Source: Porogramme epimiltina
Lineage: Eukaryota; Basidiomycota; Agaricomycetes; Polyporales; Polyporaceae
Reading direction: 5' to 3'
NCBI GenBank assembly: GCA_900155495.1
Contig: FTLJ01000069.1
Coordinates: 1 to 60,801, forward strand
DNA: 60,801 nucleotides
The notes below the pieces were generated by a model. It worked only from the letters and a program-made list of their open reading frames with translations. It was not told where the DNA came from and did no database searches. The position numbers and the translations under genes are program-made. Shown in pieces: positions 35,033-47,470 of the stretch. Every line of letters starts with the position of its first letter. Position 1 is the stretch's first letter.

Positions 35033-38000
35033 TCAGAGGAACCCAGACTTCTTCCACGCCTCCACCCAGCTCACCGCCCGCGCAGCGTCCAGCTCAGGCA
35101 GCGCCGCCAACGTCCCCGACACCTCCGTCGCCTTCTCCGTCGACAGGATAACGAGCCCCATGGGCTCCCTGTCCGCCGCGGTGCGGTTCTGGACCTGGAA
35201 AAACGGCAGTAGGCGCAGGGCGGGGTTCGCTGCCATCGCCTCGACCTCCTCTGCGGACCCGGCCGCGACGCTGCCCGCGAGCTTCGCGAGCCACTCGTCG
35301 TACCCCACGAGCGGGACTCCGAGCCGCTCTGCGACGGGCGCGACGAGGGAGTGCCACGGGACGGGCCGCGGGTGCACGAGGTGCAGGAACGGCTCGCGCG
35401 AGTGGCGCATCTCCGTGAACGCCTTGGCGGACTCGTATGCCGGGAACCACGTCACGTCCTGTTGTATGCGCGTCAGGGAGGTGAACACACGTCTTCCAGA
35501 AAGTAGGGGAGGGGTGAAGACGTACACCCTCGAGCTCCGGCAGACAGCGCTGGTGGAGCGCGGTCTTGACGAGCGACGGGAACCACTCCTTCTCGTTCCA
35601 GTACCCGAGCCTGTCCCCGACGACCTGTCCGAGGCGCACGACGACGGTGCGCACGCCCGCGCGCCGCGCGACGTCCTCGAGGAGGCGCTCTGCGACCCAC
35701 TTCGACTCGGGGTAGCCGCTCCCGAAGGGCGACTCCGGGTCGATGATGGAGACCTCAGGGACGGGCGCGGCGAGCTTGCAGTCTGTTCGAGGAGGAGGGG
35801 GACACTGAGTCTGAGGGTCTACAGGAGAGCCAGGGCACACGTACTAGAAAAGACGCTTATGGAGCTCACGAAGACGATCGCGGGCGGGTCCGTGTACGGG
35901 GAGCTGAGCGCGAGGTCGACGAAGTTGCGCGTGCCCTGGAGGTCGGCCTCGAACGACGCAATGGACATATTGAAGTTGACCGTCCACGCTGCACCACAGA
36001 ACGATCAGCAACGGCACGAAAAACACAGCCCCACAGCTACAGCACTCACCGTTGAGCAGGATATGCGACACCGACCCGCGGATCTCCTCCAGAAGCTCCG
36101 GGGCGATCCCGAACTCGGGCTCGTGCAGCGCCGCCTCGACCATCACGAACTTCTCGGAGTCGAGGAGCGCCTCGTCGAGCCCGCGCGTGCTGAACTGCTT
36201 GCGCTGCCGCTCCATCGCCTCAGTGCCCTTCCGGTTGAATGCGTACACGCGCGCGACCGTCTCGTCGCGCAGCAGGTGCTCGAGCGCGTCGCACCCGAAC
36301 CCGCCCGTCGTGCCCGTGATGAGCACTACATCGCGCGCGCCTTCCGCGCGCGGCGCGAGTCCCACGGGGCGCGCGGGCAGCCCGGCGCCGTGCCGCGATA
36401 CGTGCTCCCAGAGGTCGGCGGGCGTGCGCGCGCCGGAGTCGCTACCATGCACCGCGCCGTGCACGACGCGAGCGAGGGCGGCGATCGAGGGCGCGGCGAA
36501 GACGAGGTCCGTCGGGATGCGCGGGGCGGCGGCGCGGTGCGTTGCGCGGACCGCGCCGAGGATCGTGTTACGGATCCACGTCGCCTGGAGGCTGTGGGAG
36601 TGTTATCAGTGAGCGGCAGAGGAGACGGGCGGGGGCGGAGTGGCGCACCTGTCGCCGCCGCTTCGGAAGATATCGGCGTTGTCGGCGATGGCCCGGTCGA
36701 GCGTGCGCTGGACCACGGCGCGGACGTAGCTTAGCGTGTTGTCTGCGTCCCAGCTGGCAGGCGGAGGGATGTCTGTCTGCGCGCTGCTCTCGACCTCCTT
36801 ATATAGAGCTTCTATCTCGTCGTGGTAGTCACCGATGACAACGCCTCTGCGGACCACCCCCTTGGCGTTGAGTTGGATCGGCTTCGAGGAGCCGGTCACA
36901 AGGATCATCTACTCGGCCGTCAACAACAAGAATGGGTGGACGCGGCAAGGACAGGTCATACCTCCTTGAAGATGCGGGAATGCTGAGGCGCAAACGCGTT
37001 CACTTCTTCGATCATTGGCCTATGGTAGCATATAGTCAGACCCCTTCGCAGCCCAGAAATCAGGGAATGGCATTACCAGATCAAGTTTCGGAACGCGACA
37101 AGCTCCTTGATGTCGGTAGAATCGATGGCAAACTCTTTCGTAGGTTCAATGAGCACTCCGTTCTGGAACCTGCCGCGCCCAAACATAACCGAACGCTCGA
37201 TATGAGGATCGTCGTTGATCATTTTCTCTAACGGAGAAGATGAAATCGTAAGCTTTCTTGGCATTATGGTAGTGCTGAATACTCACCAAGAGGAAGAGGG
37301 TTCGTCTTGCGACCCAAAACAGTCAGCACAGCTACGTCAACTCCTAGAATCACAACGAAGTACCTTTTCGCCGTTTGAGAGAATGATTTGCTCGTCCGCA
37401 CGACCCACAATCCTCCACAAGCCCTCGATACTGGGATGCGGAACCGCGAGATCGCTCGTCGCGTACGCAGGAGAGTCGCCCTCTGTCGTGTTAACCTTCG
37501 GGAGCGGGACATCCGGAGAGGACTGCAAAAGAGAACGTGGTGCAAAGATGTAGCATGTTGCATAGGCTGAAAGTGCAGATGCGACTCACAACAACGACAA
37601 TCTCGTAGTTCCCATCGTCCATGGGGCGGAAGACGCACTTGACCCCGGGAGAAACGGACCAGTACTGCCAATCCTTGCCGGGATTCTCTGTATTTGATTG
37701 ATTGATGAGCTTAAGTAGCTGGTATACAGGGCTCGAAAGCGTACTCACCCCTCAGGAACGTGTTGACCAGTCCAGTCTCGGTGCTGTGATAGGGAATCAA
37801 TGAAAATCGTCTTACAGCAAACGGTCGACTCACGCTCCATAAACAGTCCAGAGAGTTACGCCCTGTGCCGCAAGCGCGTTTCCAACCTCGTCGTTGAGCG
37901 CCGCGCCCCCAAAGACCTGATTGTACGCACCGCCTCAGAATCGTTCCCTTAACGGATTTTTAGTTGGAATCACTTACAAGACCTCTCATCTTCTTCATAA

Positions 38001-39262
38001 TAGTCACCTTCTCGGGATCGCGGGACCATTGCTGTAAAGTCACGTGAACATGATCAGTGTCCTATAGAGGATAAGCTGAAAGCGATGCAGAACTGACCTC
38101 AATGAACGACGGCACACAGAAGGAAACATTGGCGCCGGTAGCGACTACGCCGTCCCAGACGGCCTGCGGCGTCGGGATCGTCGGAGGAGATGCGGGCTTG
38201 AATGCCGCAATAACAAACCCACCGACAGGCTGTAAAAGAGAAGGTAGCATTAGCAGACTGGGCGTAATCGTGTAGCGCGATAGAAGCAGCTCACAGCAGT
38301 CGTGTATAGGAACCCGCCCATGGCGTGAAACATGGGTGTACCGTGACACCCCATGATGAGACGGCGAACGCCATCGCCGCGGCGTGCTAGCAGAAGTTCT
38401 AATTAACATGGTGCTCTGAAGGAGAGAAAAGTGCAGAAACACGACACACAGATCACCTTTCCCCACAATGACAAACGCGAATGCGTCCATGTGATGGGCT
38501 TCGGGTGCCCCATAGAGCCTACGTGCCTATGTGGTCAGCGGAGTTTTGTGCGTTGAGAAGACAACTCACCGGACGAATGCATGATGAGCGCCGGCCCGGA
38601 CACGTCGTACTCCGTGGGCATCACTACCTCTGACTCGAACGGGCTGCTGGGGTCTACTACCGCGGGGAAGAGATCTTCGAAAGTCGGCATCGCGTGCTGA
38701 GCGATGGGAGTATCGGAAAGGCTAGCGAGAGCCTCCTTGGCTAGGTTTTGCATGGACGCGTCCCCCGAGACAAAGAGATGAGTTGTTCCTGTGCGCTGGA
38801 GCATATCTACCACAGCAACGGGCGCATTGCGGGTGGACACTAGGAACACTGTAAACCCGGCGCGCAAAGCGCCGACGATGGTGCAGAAGTAGGTGATGGT
38901 ATCTAGAATTGCAATCGCGTCAGAGAACTATCAAAGTAGTTAGTGATTGCGAATGTAACGCTACCTGTGTTCGCTAGCATGGCTATAACCTGACGAGGCT
39001 TTTGAGGCGCGTCGTCGTGAGGGCCTACACTGGAAAGGGTGTATCGCGCTGCTCGACTGATAGCCTCGTTCGCCAACGAGTAGGTGATGTACTGGCGCTT
39101 CTCGCCGTCGTGGAAGAGGAAAAGGGGGTAGTTCGGGTTCGTCTTTGCGTTCCAGTCATAAAGATGCGGAACGACGAGACCGGGACTGTTCAGAACATCT
39201 TCCCCGGGCGCATGGAACTCAAAGCTAAGACGGGGGTCGTTGGCTGCGATAGTCGAAGACAT
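35033..39262 (-). CDS. Adenylate-forming reductase 1 (A-T-R, NRPS-like carboxylic acid reductase)
   Basis: Three-domain enzyme that activates a carboxylic or amino acid as AMP ester, loads it on a phosphopantetheine carrier and releases it reductively with NAD(P)H as aldehyde. Many short introns. Adenylation domain: start MSSTIAANDPRLSFEF at 39,262; A3 loop SSGSMGHPKPI (38.5 kb, rebuilt across an intron); GCHGTPMFHAMG (38.3 kb); VYGATETGL (about 37.8 kb); GRADEQIILSNGEK (about 37.4 kb). Carrier: SGGDSLQATWIRN, with the serine codon split by an intron (36,649/36,591). Reductase: LITGTTGGFG (about 36.3 kb) and YPESK (about 35.7 kb). Ends WKKSGFL. One problem: exon 38518-38457 ends in phase 0, but the next exon (acceptor near 38,400) needs one carried base. 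This suggests a frameshift, odd splicing or a base error. Confidence 0.85.
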
Positions 39263-39345
39263 AGTTCTATAGGAGGCGGAAGCTGAGCGAGAGCGAGAGA
39301 CTTGACGACAAGACGATACAGGACATCGGTCACGTCGCGGCGTCG

Positions 39346-39355
39346 TTCTTATACG
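39346..39355 (-). promoter_or_regulatory. TATA-like box of A-T-R gene 1
   Basis: CGTATAAGAA on the gene strand, about 85 bp before the ATG. Confidence 0.45.
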
Positions 39356-40593
39356 TTGGCAGCTCTTGCAGTCTCTCGATGCAGCCCTGACAGGCCCACC
39401 TGCGAAGGTCATTGAGCAATGTCATACACAGAGAAACGCACGGCTTTGAACTCACATCAGACGTAGTCGGACATCCACTTAAACCTAACGAGGACGTCTG
39501 GCTACACGACGGTTGGCGTCGTTGTCTTAACTGGTCACCGGAGTGCTCAAAACATACCATAGTGGGAGAGGTAAAAGCACCGAGGAGGCGGCCGGGTACC
39601 GCTTGGGTGCAGAGAGGAGCCAAAAGACAAAGAGATATGACCCTGGAATCCGCTTCAAGTGGACCGTCCGATGGACCTCGAGGTTTTGGAGAGGTGACAG
39701 GAAGGGTAAATATATCAACGCGTAGGAGGCCGAATCGGACCCGTCGGATGCAGATGTTCTAGATATGCCTATCGGAGCATTGTTGACGACGGTGCGCTAT
39801 CTCCGCGGAGGTGGTGGTTGAGGGTATCTGGTATCCGATGAGACTCTCCGTGGGTGTGGCAGGGAGAGAGCCAAATACCATCCAGAAGCGCGACTTGCTA
39901 GATCCTCTAAGGTGCTTCTGAGCGTGGTCCTTCGGCCTTTCTGCTGGACTTGTGTCGTATCTTCCAGCGCGCCCCTCAGCAGAGGGGAAAGCCAAAGTTC
40001 CACCAGCCCGACTGTCACTACTAGCAGTAAGAATCACTGCCCGGACACTCAAAACTCCAACGTGAAAGAACTTACGAGCGCAATTTCAACCCAAACTTGG
40101 TGTGCAGCAAGCTAAACCCCTCTTGCTGCGCGTATCAGAAACCTGGAACGTGAGCACGAAGCGACTCGCGGCCCCAGTGTTGTCGTGTTCGCTTGATGAC
40201 ATCGATTGGAGTGACATGGCATGATGGCATCGTGAGCCCGTTGTGGCGTGCACGTGCATTGACGCGCTTATTCAGGGCAGGTCAGTTCGCGTTAATGATA
40301 AGCGCCTGGACCTCGGCATCCTAAATAGTACTCCGCGAACTCGAACCCACAGACTGCGATTACAGTATGGAAGAACCGATTCATCTTCATGTTGAATGGC
40401 CACCACGACAGGTCCGTCACTCAACTCTGACTGTGGCAACGGTATCATGCCCGGCGTGACGCCACGGTCCACAAACACTCGGCAATACGAGTCAAAGCAG
40501 TATCCATTCCAGTATCCTATGAGTGGGGTTGAAGGGAATACAAACGCAGGCGTCAAGCAGGATTACAGTGGGGAAATAGGGAGCGCTAAGTCG
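39356..40593. other. Intergenic between the two A-T-R genes
   Basis: About 1.2 kb without a supported gene. It contains the 5' flank of A-T-R 1, including a conserved word at 39,661-39,674, and the 3' flank of A-T-R 2. Confidence 0.5.
39620..39680 (-). promoter_or_regulatory. Conserved upstream block of A-T-R gene 1
   Basis: Contains GGACCGTCCGATGG (plus strand, 39,661-39,674), about 400 bp before the start codon. The surrounding ACAAAG..ATATGACC..ATCCG words also recur upstream of A-T-R gene 2 in the same order and orientation. Confidence 0.45.
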
Positions 40594-43500
40594 TTACAGG
40601 AAGCCGGCCTTCTTCCATGCCGCCACCCAGCTCACTGCCCGCGACGCGTCGAGCTGCGGAAGAGCAGCCAAAGTAGGAGAAACCCGAGTCGCTTTCTCAG
40701 TCGATAGGATGACAAGGCCCATGGCCTCCCTATCAGAAGCGGAAACCTCTTTCTGAGCCTGGTAGAAGGGCAAGAGGCGCAACGCAGGGTTCACAGTCAT
40801 CGCTTCGACCTCGTCCGCGGAGCCTGCGGTAACACTGGTGGAGAGGGCAGTGATCCACTCGTCGTAAGACACGAGCGGGACACCAAGCGTCTCCGCGATA
40901 GGCGTGAGGAGGGCGTTCCATTGGACGGGGCGCGGATGGACGAGGTGGAGGATAGGCTCGGACGAGTGCCGCATTTCGGCGAACGCCTTGGCCGCCTCGT
41001 AAGCGGGGAACCACGACACCAGCTGAAAACACTTTAAGTATGACGAATTATACGCCTGCAAAGCGGCAGAGACACATACCCCTTCGACCTGAGGCAGGCA
41101 GCGCTGATGCAACGCCGTCTTGACTAGGGAGGGGAACCATTCCTTCTCGTTCCAGTACCCGAGCTTGTTGCTCGTCACTTGCCCGAGGCGCATGACCACC
41201 GTGCGCACGCCCGTCTTCTCTGTGACTGTCTGCAGAATGTGCTCCGTCACCCACTTCGACTCCGAGTAACCGGTGCCGAAGGCAGACTTGGGGTCGACAA
41301 GCGGTACCTCAGGCACAGGAGGGGTCAGCTCGCAGTCTGGGGTGGAATGGGTGTCAGGAAGGACATAGGTGCTATCCGCAGGACAAGACGTACTTGAGAA
41401 GACTCCCACAGAGCTCACGAAGACAATGGTGGGCGGGACGGTGTACGGAGAACTGAAAGAAAGATCAACGAAGTTGCGCGCAGCCTGTATATCGACCTCA
41501 AACGATGCGATCGACATATTGAAGTTAACCTTCCATGCTGAAAACGACCCCAAGTAAGCATATGTGCGACTAGGGAGAACCGTATGCACACTGACCGTTG
41601 AGCATGATATGCGTCACGCTCCCACGAATCTCCTCCAGCAAACTGCTGTCAATCCCAAAGCCAGGTTCGTGCAGCGCCGCTTCGACCATCACGAGCTTCC
41701 CCGAGTCGAGCAGCGTCTCGTCAAGGCCCCGCGCGCGGAACTGCGCGCGCTGCCGCTCCGCAGCCTGCGAGTTCGGGCGGTTGAACGCATACACGCGCCC
41801 GACCGTCTCGTCGCGCAGGAGGTGCTCGAGCGCGTCGCACCCGAACCCGCCCGTCGTGCCCGTGATGAGCACGACATCCTTCTGGCCGGCGGGCCGCGCA
41901 GAGAGCTGGGCCGGGCGCGCGGGAAGGTCCGCGGAGAACCGTTCGACGTACTTCCAGAGGTCTTGCGGGGTGCGGCTGGAGGCGTCGTCTGTGCCGCTGG
42001 CGACGCCGGAGACGGCCTCCGCGAGAGCGGCGATGGTGGGAAAGGCGAAAGCGACGTTCATCGGAAGGCGCTTCGCCGCGGAGGGGTTAGTCTGGCGGAT
42101 GGCGCCCAGAATCGTGTTTCGGATCCATGTGGCCTGCAAGCTACGGATCGCCGAGGGTTAGCAATGGTCGCCTCTCTCTTCATTCTGCGCTGAGGAGGCG
42201 GCTCACCTGTCTCCACCGCTCCTGAAAATGTCCGCGTCGTCCGGGATAGAGCGCTGCAGTGTGCTCTCGACGACCGCGCGCACGTATGTGAGGGTGCTTT
42301 CTACATCCCAGGCCGCGGGTGGCGGCACGTCGCTCTCTGCGCTGTTCTCGACTGCCTTGTAAAGGTCTTCTATCTCGTCATGGTATTCCGCAAGGATGAC
42401 GCCGCGTCGAGGAAGCCCCTTCACGTTGAACTGAAGGGGCTTCGACGGGTGCGTGATGAGGATCATCTGCGCCACAGAGGTCGATCAGCACGAGTGCCTG
42501 GCAAGCCCAGAGAAATAGTATTTACCTCCTTGAAGATGCGCGAGTGCTGGGGTGCGAATGCGTTCACCTCTTCGATAGTCGACCTACAGGAGATAACCAT
42601 CAGTATCGTGTGCATAGCGGTGACTGTAGAGAGTTTAATACCAGATCATGTTACGGAACGCAGCGACCTGCTCGGCATCGCTGGGATCCAAGACCGTGTA
42701 CTCCTCCGTGGGCTCGACGAGCACTCCGTTCTGGAACTTGCCCCGCCCGAACATGACGCATCCCTTGACATGCGGGTCATCGTTGATCATTTTCTCTGCA
42801 TTATGGCTCAGCCTCCGAAGGCTTCATTATGCTCTCTATGGAACACATACCAAGCGGTATAGGATTGGTCTGCGATTATTAACGTGAGTTCGGCTAAGCT
42901 CCGTTACACAAGCGGTAATGACGCACCTTCTCTCCGTTAGAGAGCATGATCTGCTCATCTGCACGACCCACAATCTTCCACATCCCCGAAATTGTAGGGT
43001 GAGGAACCACAAGATCGTTCGTGGCGTATCCGTCGAACTCGCCAACTTTTGTGTTCACCTTTGGAAGTGGCAGGTCCGGAGGCGACTGGAGGTGACAATC
43101 CGCGTGAGCCGCAAGAGGGTTGGCTGATGCGAAGAAGTACAGCATGACTCACAATCACGATAACCTCATACGTGCCGTCACCGATGGGACGGAAGGAACA
43201 ATCGACACCACGGTTAACTGTCCAGTACGACCAGTCCATGCCAGGGTTTGCTACGTTGTATTCAATTCTCAGATTCGTGTCGTAAGCATTGAAGGTAATT
43301 TAAGGCACTTACGCCTCATCAACGTGTTAATGAGCCCCGTTTCAGTGCTATCACCAACATCAGCATAAACACAAACACTATGAGGGCTTGTTGTGATCTG
43401 TGCTTACAGGCCATATACGCTGAAGAGTTTCACACCCTGCACGGCCAAGGCGTTCCCGACTTCATCGTTCAATGCAGCACCGCCAAACATCTAGCAGTAC

Positions 43501-44808
43501 AGGTCAGGTTATCACGATTGCTAACCAAGCATGGAACCTACCAAGCCCTTCATCGTCTTCATGTAAACGACCTTCTCAGGGTCTCTAGCCCATTGCTACT
43601 CGCAAGGATACCTTTGTCAGCATGTACCGGGAACGGTTGTGTAAAAACGCATTCCTCACCTCAATGAACGACGGAACGCAGAAAGACATAGTGGTGCCTG
43701 TTGCCACAATTCCCTCCCAAACAGCCTCCGGGGTGGGGACCGTCGGCGGAGACGCGGGCTTGAATACCGCCACGATAAGACCCACTACAGGCTACGCGCA
43801 TGGTTGAAAACATCAGCGAATACGTAGAACTTACAGGCGGGAAACTTACCGATGCCGAATACATGAACGACCCCATTCCGTGGAACATTGGCGTGCCATG
43901 ACACCCAGAGACGGTACGTGTCAGCGGGACGTCACTTTTGGCTGGTGGAGAAGCGTTAAGACGTATACGTGGAGAGCGTTTGAGGCTGCTACGCACCAGC
44001 TCCACGCCCCCAGTACGACGTGCGCGCATGGGTCCAGGCGATAGGTTTCGGATGCCCCGAGGACCCTACCAGTATATGTCAGAGATAGGACAGTCGGGCG
44101 AGCCGAAACCGCTTACCAGAGGAATGCATTATAATAGAGGTCTCAGACATGTCATATGACGAAGGCAGTTCGACTGCGGCCTCGAACGGACTACTGGGAT
44201 CAGCCGTCTCGGCGAACAAGTCCTCAAAAACGGGCATCGCGTGCTCGATGACATGCACCCCGCTCTCCGCCAGGCTGGCCAGAGCGCCCTTGCCCAAGGC
44301 CTGCATGGGGGAATCCCCGGAGAGAAAAATGTGAGTGGCCCCGGTGCGCTGAATCATGTCTGCGACTGCGAGAGGCGCATTCCGGGTGGACACCAGAAAC
44401 ACTGGTAAGCCAGCTCGGAGAAGTCCCACGGCAGTGCAGAAATAGGTGATAGTGTCTGCAGAGATCAGCAGGTAAGCGTCACCCAAGCACTGCTTGTGCA
44501 GATAGTAAGCCGTTACCGGTGTTAGCAAGAACTGTGATCAACTTGCGAGCTTCTCCAGGCACATTGGGGCCTACGCTTGACAAAGCGTACCGGGCCGCGC
44601 GGTTGATTGCTTCGTTCGCTGCGGAGTAGGTGATGTAACGACGCTGCCGGCCGTCTGCGAAGACAAAGAGCGGATAGTCGGGGTTGTTAGTGGCATTCCA
44701 GTCGTAGAGTTGTTGGAGGGCGAGGTCAGGCTTCTTCAGAAGGTCTTCTCCTGGCGCTTGAAATTCGAAGTTGACGTGAGAAGCATCCCTTGTAGCTGTA
44801 GAGTGCAT
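40594..44808 (-). CDS. Adenylate-forming reductase 2 (A-T-R, NRPS-like carboxylic acid reductase)
   Basis: Tandem paralogue of A-T-R 1 with the same domain order and largely the same intron positions. Start MHSTATRDASHVNFEFQAPG. A3 loop HSSGSSGHPKPIAWTH (44.1-44.0 kb). SGCHGTPMFHGMGS (43.9 kb). Core segments MFGGAALNDEVGNALAVQG and YGSTETGL (about 43.4 kb). GRADEQIMLSNGEK (about 42.95 kb). Carrier SGGDSLQATWIRN, with its serine codon again split by an intron (42,207/42,140). Reductase with LITGTTGGFG (about 41.85 kb), FVSSVGVFS and YSESK (about 41.26 kb). Ends AWKKAGFL at 40,594. No lesion was found in the parts I joined. Roughly 1,050 aa. Substrate cannot be read from sequence alone. Confidence 0.88.
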
Positions 44809-44904
44809 TGTTCTGATGAGGGTTGACGAAAAGGTGTCGTGTAGAGCAGATGCGAACACTGTGGTGGGGAGTAAGATAGTATGTCGACCGCCGATGGCCT
44901 TCCA

Positions 44905-44914
44905 CTTATATACG
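44905..44914 (-). promoter_or_regulatory. TATA-like box of A-T-R gene 2
   Basis: CGTATATAAG on the gene strand, about 100 bp before the ATG at 44,808. Confidence 0.5.
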
Positions 44915-44915
44915 C

Positions 44916-46229
44916 GGAGGTGTATATGACAACATAACCTTCCCACGGTGTTCTGGATGTATACAAGTGTCAGTAGCGCGAAGGAACCAGTTTAGAAGCG
45001 ACTCACAGCACTGCTTCAAGCGTTACCGATAAACATCGCAGAAATCAGAGGGCGATGCTATGGCCTGTGACGCCCTTGCTTTCCTGTCTCAAGTGACGGC
45101 TGCGACAGACAGCCCGAGTACCGCTCAGGTGAATTAACACTGGCGTACAAAGCAAGATGACCGTTATTCCGATGGAAATGGATCGTCCGATGGGACTGGG
45201 CATTTGCATCCGAAAGCACCCTGGACACCGTCAACAAAAATGTATGGATAACGTAATCAACGCCAATCCCTCGACACATCCGCGACAGAAGCAAGGGTCG
45301 GACAATCTGGAGAGGTCATGCCGCTGAGGGTAGAAGCCATGTCCTGCCATCAGCCCCGCAGCCGCGCGTTGCTCAAAACAAGGCTGAATGGGAAACCATT
45401 AGCTCACCTGACAGGTAGGTGGACGTTCACATCGACCGAAATGGATGACCGGGCGCCGGAAGAGCCCCGGATAGCCGAACTTTCTCTCACCAGTATGTAT
45501 GTCGCAGTCCCTCCTGTTGTCGTATCCGAGGCGAGAGAGCATCGACAGCCGTGAAAAGCAGCCTAGTTCAGTATCTTCTACTATCTGTGACGTGTAACGG
45601 CCCATTGGGGCCCATGAGTTGCCTTCATCAAACACTGTCGGCATATCGCGACATCGTACGGAGTCGTTTCGATGCCCGGCGGAAGCTGGAAAGTGCGGTC
45701 TAGCAAGGTTCATCAGTTCGCCACAAGATTGCAAAGACTCGGGTTTCCCCCAGGAGGCCGAAGTATATGGCCATACGCCGGGCATGTTGCCCGAGCCTCG
45801 AGGCCGATAAGGCAGTTGGCAGCTTGAGTGGCTTTATTTGCACCGTCGTGAATGCTTCAGTATACCAGGCCGGGTATCTTGACGTAGAGCGCTGGAAGAG
45901 GTTGGAAATGGGTTTTCAAGCTCCGACAAATATTCGATCCCATTCAGAGTCACGCCGAAGCGCCTCTTGAATACTTTTCTGTCTCCGAGTCTCCGACCAT
46001 AGCTTCCGCGCGGCCCGGAACTGCCTTGGAATCCAATTGAGTACCGGCGGAAGAAGGCCGCAAGGGAAGAAAGCCGGAGAACTTCACGGTCCTGAAATAA
46101 ATCAAACGTGCACGATCCACGGTCCGAGCAACTACAGCAAAACGTTTGGACCTCCACAGTCAAACTACACATGTGTACACCTATAGCTATGTCCAACCGA
46201 GATGGTTTCACGGCTAGCGACTAGAAGCC
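44916..46229. other. Intergenic upstream of A-T-R gene 2
   Basis: About 1.3 kb, no supported gene. It holds the A-T-R 2 promoter and, at its right end, the 3' flank of the hydrolase gene. Confidence 0.5.
45145..45195 (-). promoter_or_regulatory. Conserved upstream block of A-T-R gene 2
   Basis: GGATCGTCCGATGG (plus strand, 45,180-45,193), about 370 bp before the ATG, preceded by ACAAAG..AGATGACC..ATTCCG. Counterpart of the block upstream of A-T-R 1. Confidence 0.45.
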
Positions 46230-47355
46230 CTAATTGACCGTGATCTTAACCCATTCAGCTACGGTCTCGGCCCACTGCTCGCCCTCCCCAGTCATGAGCG
46301 CCATATGCGGGCTGATGTGATTGTGCCCCTGCATGATATCATACCGTATCTTGCCGCCGCGACGCGTCTCCAGGTCCCGCACAAAGTCGTCGCAAGCCGC
46401 CTGGATCGTCGCTGGTTCGCGCTCGCTCCTGAGCACAAACACATCCGGGAGGCTCTTGATGAGCGCCTCGCTCGCGCCCGCCACAAGTGCGGTCGGCATC
46501 TTCAGGAGCGTCGCCTCCTGCGAGCCGTAGTACTCCTCCAGGACGTTGCCGGGCAGCATCGGCGGGCCCTCGAACACAAACTTGAACGCACCGCCCTTGG
46601 GCACGAGCCCGCGCGTCGCCGCGCGCACAGGCGACGAGAGCGGGAGCACGTCCTCGGAGAGGAAGAGCGTGCTGACGTGGTTCGAGCCTGCGGAGTGGCC
46701 CATCACGACGATGCGGTCGAGCTGGGCCCCAGACGGGAGCGCGCCCGCAGCCGCGACCGCGGCGGTGTTGGAGAGGAACCAGGCGATTGCGTCGCGTATG
46801 TCCTCGACGGGCTCTGGGAATTTGACCTCGGGCACGAGGCGATAGTCCGCGATGACGGTCATGATGCTGAGTCGGCGTGAGTGCGGGCGAACGACACAAG
46901 TATGTACCACAGAACTCTCACCCGCGTTTCGCGAAGAATGCACCAGTGTTACTGTAAACGAGGTCGGTGGGCGGCGGAAGTCGGCGGCTTCCTGAGGCGA
47001 AACCGCCACCGTATACGAAAAATAAGACCGGGATCCTGTCCCCAGAAATGGTGGATGGCTCAGGGTAGTATACATCAAGCTAGCGAGACAATTACGTTAA
47101 TGGCTGCTGTAAAGTTCGGCTCAGTACCACCTTACCTGGTGCCGATCCGTGCTTCCAAACTTGAACGTCTTGCTCTGAACGCCTTCGATGTCCGCACGAC
47201 GCTTCATTAAGAGAGGGACAAACGTCTGAACAGCTGATAGTAATCCGGGAAGTCAGCATCGGACGTCTCATGGAGATAATCTTATCCTAATGGGACTTAC
47301 TCGGCACAAGGATGGCCGGGATGGCATTGTCGGTGTAAGTCGCGATAGTCTCCAT
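46230..47355 (-). CDS. Alpha/beta-hydrolase (esterase/lipase type)
   Basis: Four exons (47355-47301, 47233-47136, 47079-46922, 46866-46230) give 315 aa. Features of the family: LDVYYPEPS near the start; an oxyanion-hole motif FVYGGGFASG, with YGGG in place of the usual HGGG; IADYRLVPEVKFPEPVEDIRDA; and the nucleophile elbow GHSAGS with S162. GHNH near the C-terminus provides the likely catalytic histidine (H287). The usual acid position reads ..DVFVLRSERE, so Glu may replace Asp. No signal peptide. Next to the A-T-R genes it could hydrolyse or release an ester intermediate; this is inference. Confidence 0.85.
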
Positions 47356-47460
47356 AATCAAAGGCGTAAGCAGCAATACGGTTCAGAGTACGTGTCCTGC
47401 GGAGACGGTAGTAGCGAGAAGTGGACGAGAGGTGGCGAAACGCAAGTACGTTTGGCGTGG

Positions 47461-47470
47461 TTTTATATCC
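47461..47470 (-). promoter_or_regulatory. TATA-like box of the hydrolase gene
   Basis: GGATATAAAA on the gene strand, about 105 bp before the ATG at 47,355. Confidence 0.5.

Noticed and set aside
35160..36734. 524-codon plus-strand frame
   Set aside because: Antisense shadow of the A-T-R reductase and carrier region, which carries clear motifs on the minus strand.
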